Source: an uncultured Clostridia bacterium
GTDB lineage: Bacteria > Bacillota > Clostridia > Christensenellales > Borkfalkiaceae
DNA: 64,000 nucleotides
Direction of reading: 5' to 3'
NCBI GenBank assembly: GCA_944340905.1
Contig: CALVLT010000004.1
Coordinates: 1 to 64,000 of the forward strand
Notes under the pieces: model-generated
What the model saw: only the letters and a program-made list of their open reading frames with translations
Databases searched by the model: none
Told to the model about the DNA's origin: nothing
Translations under genes and position numbers: made by a program
Shown here: piece by piece, positions 62,916-64,000 of the stretch
How positions within the stretch are numbered: the stretch's first letter is position 1
Layout of the letters: each line of letters begins with the position of its first letter

Positions 62916-62923
62916 GCCCCCGC
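62902..62923 (-). terminator. galM terminator overlapping the perR promoter
   Basis: GCGGGGGCT/AGCCCCCGC stem; on the minus strand it is followed by TTTTTATG, with T-run 62897-62901. It follows the galM stop at 62973 by 49 nt. Confidence 0.75.
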
Positions 62924-62972
62924 GCTGCATTTTTTTCGGAAAATTTTTCCGCGCCCGCGCAAACGTGCGGCG

Positions 62973-64000
62973 TCATTCCTGCGCGATGCCGAAGGCATAG
63001 GATGCGGTGAATTCATAGTCCTCGCCCGGGGCAAGGAAGGAACTGCCCCGCGCAGCGTATTCGGGCACGTTGACGTTGTTGGGAATGGCCTGCGTCTCCA
63101 GGCAGAACCCCGCGCGCTTGCCGTAGTACGCCGTCTTGCCCTGCTGGTTCAGCCCGTTGCCCGCATAGAACTGCACGGCGGGCATATCGGTGCGGCAGGT
63201 CATACGAATGCCCGTCTTGGGGCTTTGCGCAACGGCATACTTCACATACACGCCGCTCCTGTTCTTGAGAACGTAGCAGTGGTCATACCCGCCGCCCTGT
63301 TTTAAGTCAATGTCGTCCGCATCGATGTCCCGCCCGATGGGCTTGGGCGTGTTGAAGTCGAAGGGAATGCCCGCAACCCTGCGGAAGCCTCCCACGGGGA
63401 TCATCGTGGCGTCGGTGGGCGTGATCTCGTCGCTGTCGATCCAAAGGACATTGTCGAGAATGCTGCCGTCCCCCTCCCCGTTCAGGTTGAAGTAGGCGTG
63501 ATTGGTAAGGTTGAGCGCCGTCTTTTTGTCCGTCGTCGCCGAATAGTGGATGCGCAGTTCGCCGTTCTCGAAGATATAGGTGACGCGCACGGACAAATTC
63601 CCGGGGTAGTTCTCCTCCCCGTCGGGCGAGAGGATGGACAGGCGCAGCTCGTCCCCCACCACCTCGTGTTTCCAGATCTTTTTGTTGAACCCGCACTTGC
63701 CGCCGTGCAGATGGTTGCCGCGGTCGTTGCAGTAGAGCTGATATTCCTGCCCGTCGATGACGAGATGCCCCTTGCCGATGCGGTTGCCGAACCTGCCGAT
63801 GAGCGCGCCCAGGTAGCCGCCGTTGTTCTCATAGCCCGCCACGTCGTTGTAGCCGAGAATGACGTCCGTGGGGTTGCCGTTCCTGTCGGGCACGACGATG
63901 CTCTGGATGATGCCGCCGTAGCCAAGCACGGTGGCCCTGTACGGCCCGTCCGTGAAGTCGAATGCGAGCACTTCCCTGCCGTCCTGCGTCTTGCCGAACA
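62973..64000 (-). CDS. galM: aldose 1-epimerase (galactose mutarotase), 5' end cut by window
   Basis: At least 342 aa, N-terminus outside the window: the frame runs on to base 64000 (FGKTQDGRE before the internal VLAFDF), so a GTG at 63971 is not the start. IGRFGNRIGKG, GNHLHGGKCGFNKKIW and LTNHAYFNLNGEGDG carry the catalytic His and Glu blocks of GalM. Interconverts alpha/beta galactose for galK. Confidence 0.95.
   Translation of the reverse strand, partial: FGKTQDGREVLAFDFTDGPYRATVLGYGGIIQSIVVPDRNGNPTDVILGYNDVAGYENNGGYLGALIGRFGNRIGKGHLVIDGQEYQLYCNDRGNHLHGGKCGFNKKIWKHEVVGDELRLSILSPDGEENYPGNLSVRVTYIFENGELRIHYSATTDKKTALNLTNHAYFNLNGEGDGSILDNVLWIDSDEITPTDATMIPVGGFRRVAGIPFDFNTPKPIGRDIDADDIDLKQGGGYDHCYVLKNRSGVYVKYAVAQSPKTGIRMTCRTDMPAVQFYAGNGLNQQGKTAYYGKRAGFCLETQAIPNNVNVPEYAARGSSFLAPGEDYEFTASYAFGIAQE

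Overview
The window is G+C-rich (roughly 60% by eye) and reads as the chromosome of a Gram-positive, low-copy Clostridia-type anaerobe, probably an uncultured gut lineage. Supporting markers are McsA/McsB/ClpC, a T-box leader ahead of leuA, a SpoVB-like flippase, a reverse rubrerythrin and a rubrerythrin with PerR, a Firmicutes-type GalT, LacI/ABC sugar operons with lipoprotein binding proteins, and surface proteins held by a C-terminal membrane segment plus basic tail. Lineage is inference; no rRNA or tRNA gene was seen.

Region 1 (1-16.25 kb, minus strand) is one long glycan-utilisation locus. It runs from a consensus promoter and two LacI operators through lacI, a solute-binding lipoprotein, two MalF/MalG-type permeases, three large secreted or surface proteins, a DUF4886/SGNH-like lipoprotein, a GH36-type alpha-galactosidase, a nucleoside hydrolase and a GH78-type rhamnosidase. 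Many junctions overlap by 4 nt, and the end is marked by a hairpin-plus-T-run.

Region 2 (16.3-31 kb) holds a Big_2-like lipoprotein, a Cys-rich SPOCS-like protein, a LysM protein, a flippase, pgi, several hypotheticals, the convergent clpC-mcsB-mcsA operon (no ctsR in sight), a DUF1653 gene and an XRE regulator with a possible leaderless start.

Region 3 (31-41 kb) is accessory. It has a promoter-driven structured RNA candidate, a small DUF gene, and three modules in which an XRE regulator is divergent from small Cys-rich or membrane proteins, each with palindromic operators. Housekeeping genes are interspersed (reverse rubrerythrin, gph, argS, ychF).

Region 4 (41-49 kb) is a galactose/alpha-galactoside operon (galT-galK-MBL hydrolase-GH36-MFS) divergent from an AraC regulator. 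galM lies at the right edge.

Region 5 (49.5-64 kb) has leuCDB facing a LysR regulator, a PLP-homeostasis protein, a phospholipase-C-like protein, a flavodoxin, a surface protein, TetR, and the operon T-box-leuA-queH-(IS30-type HTH + AbrB fusion), then rbr, perR and the 3' part of galM.

Six intergenic islands (about 18.7, 31.3, 34.5, 38.9, 49.2 and 53.4 kb) are mosaics of the same few short repeat modules in either orientation. They are the most conspicuous non-coding structure in the window.
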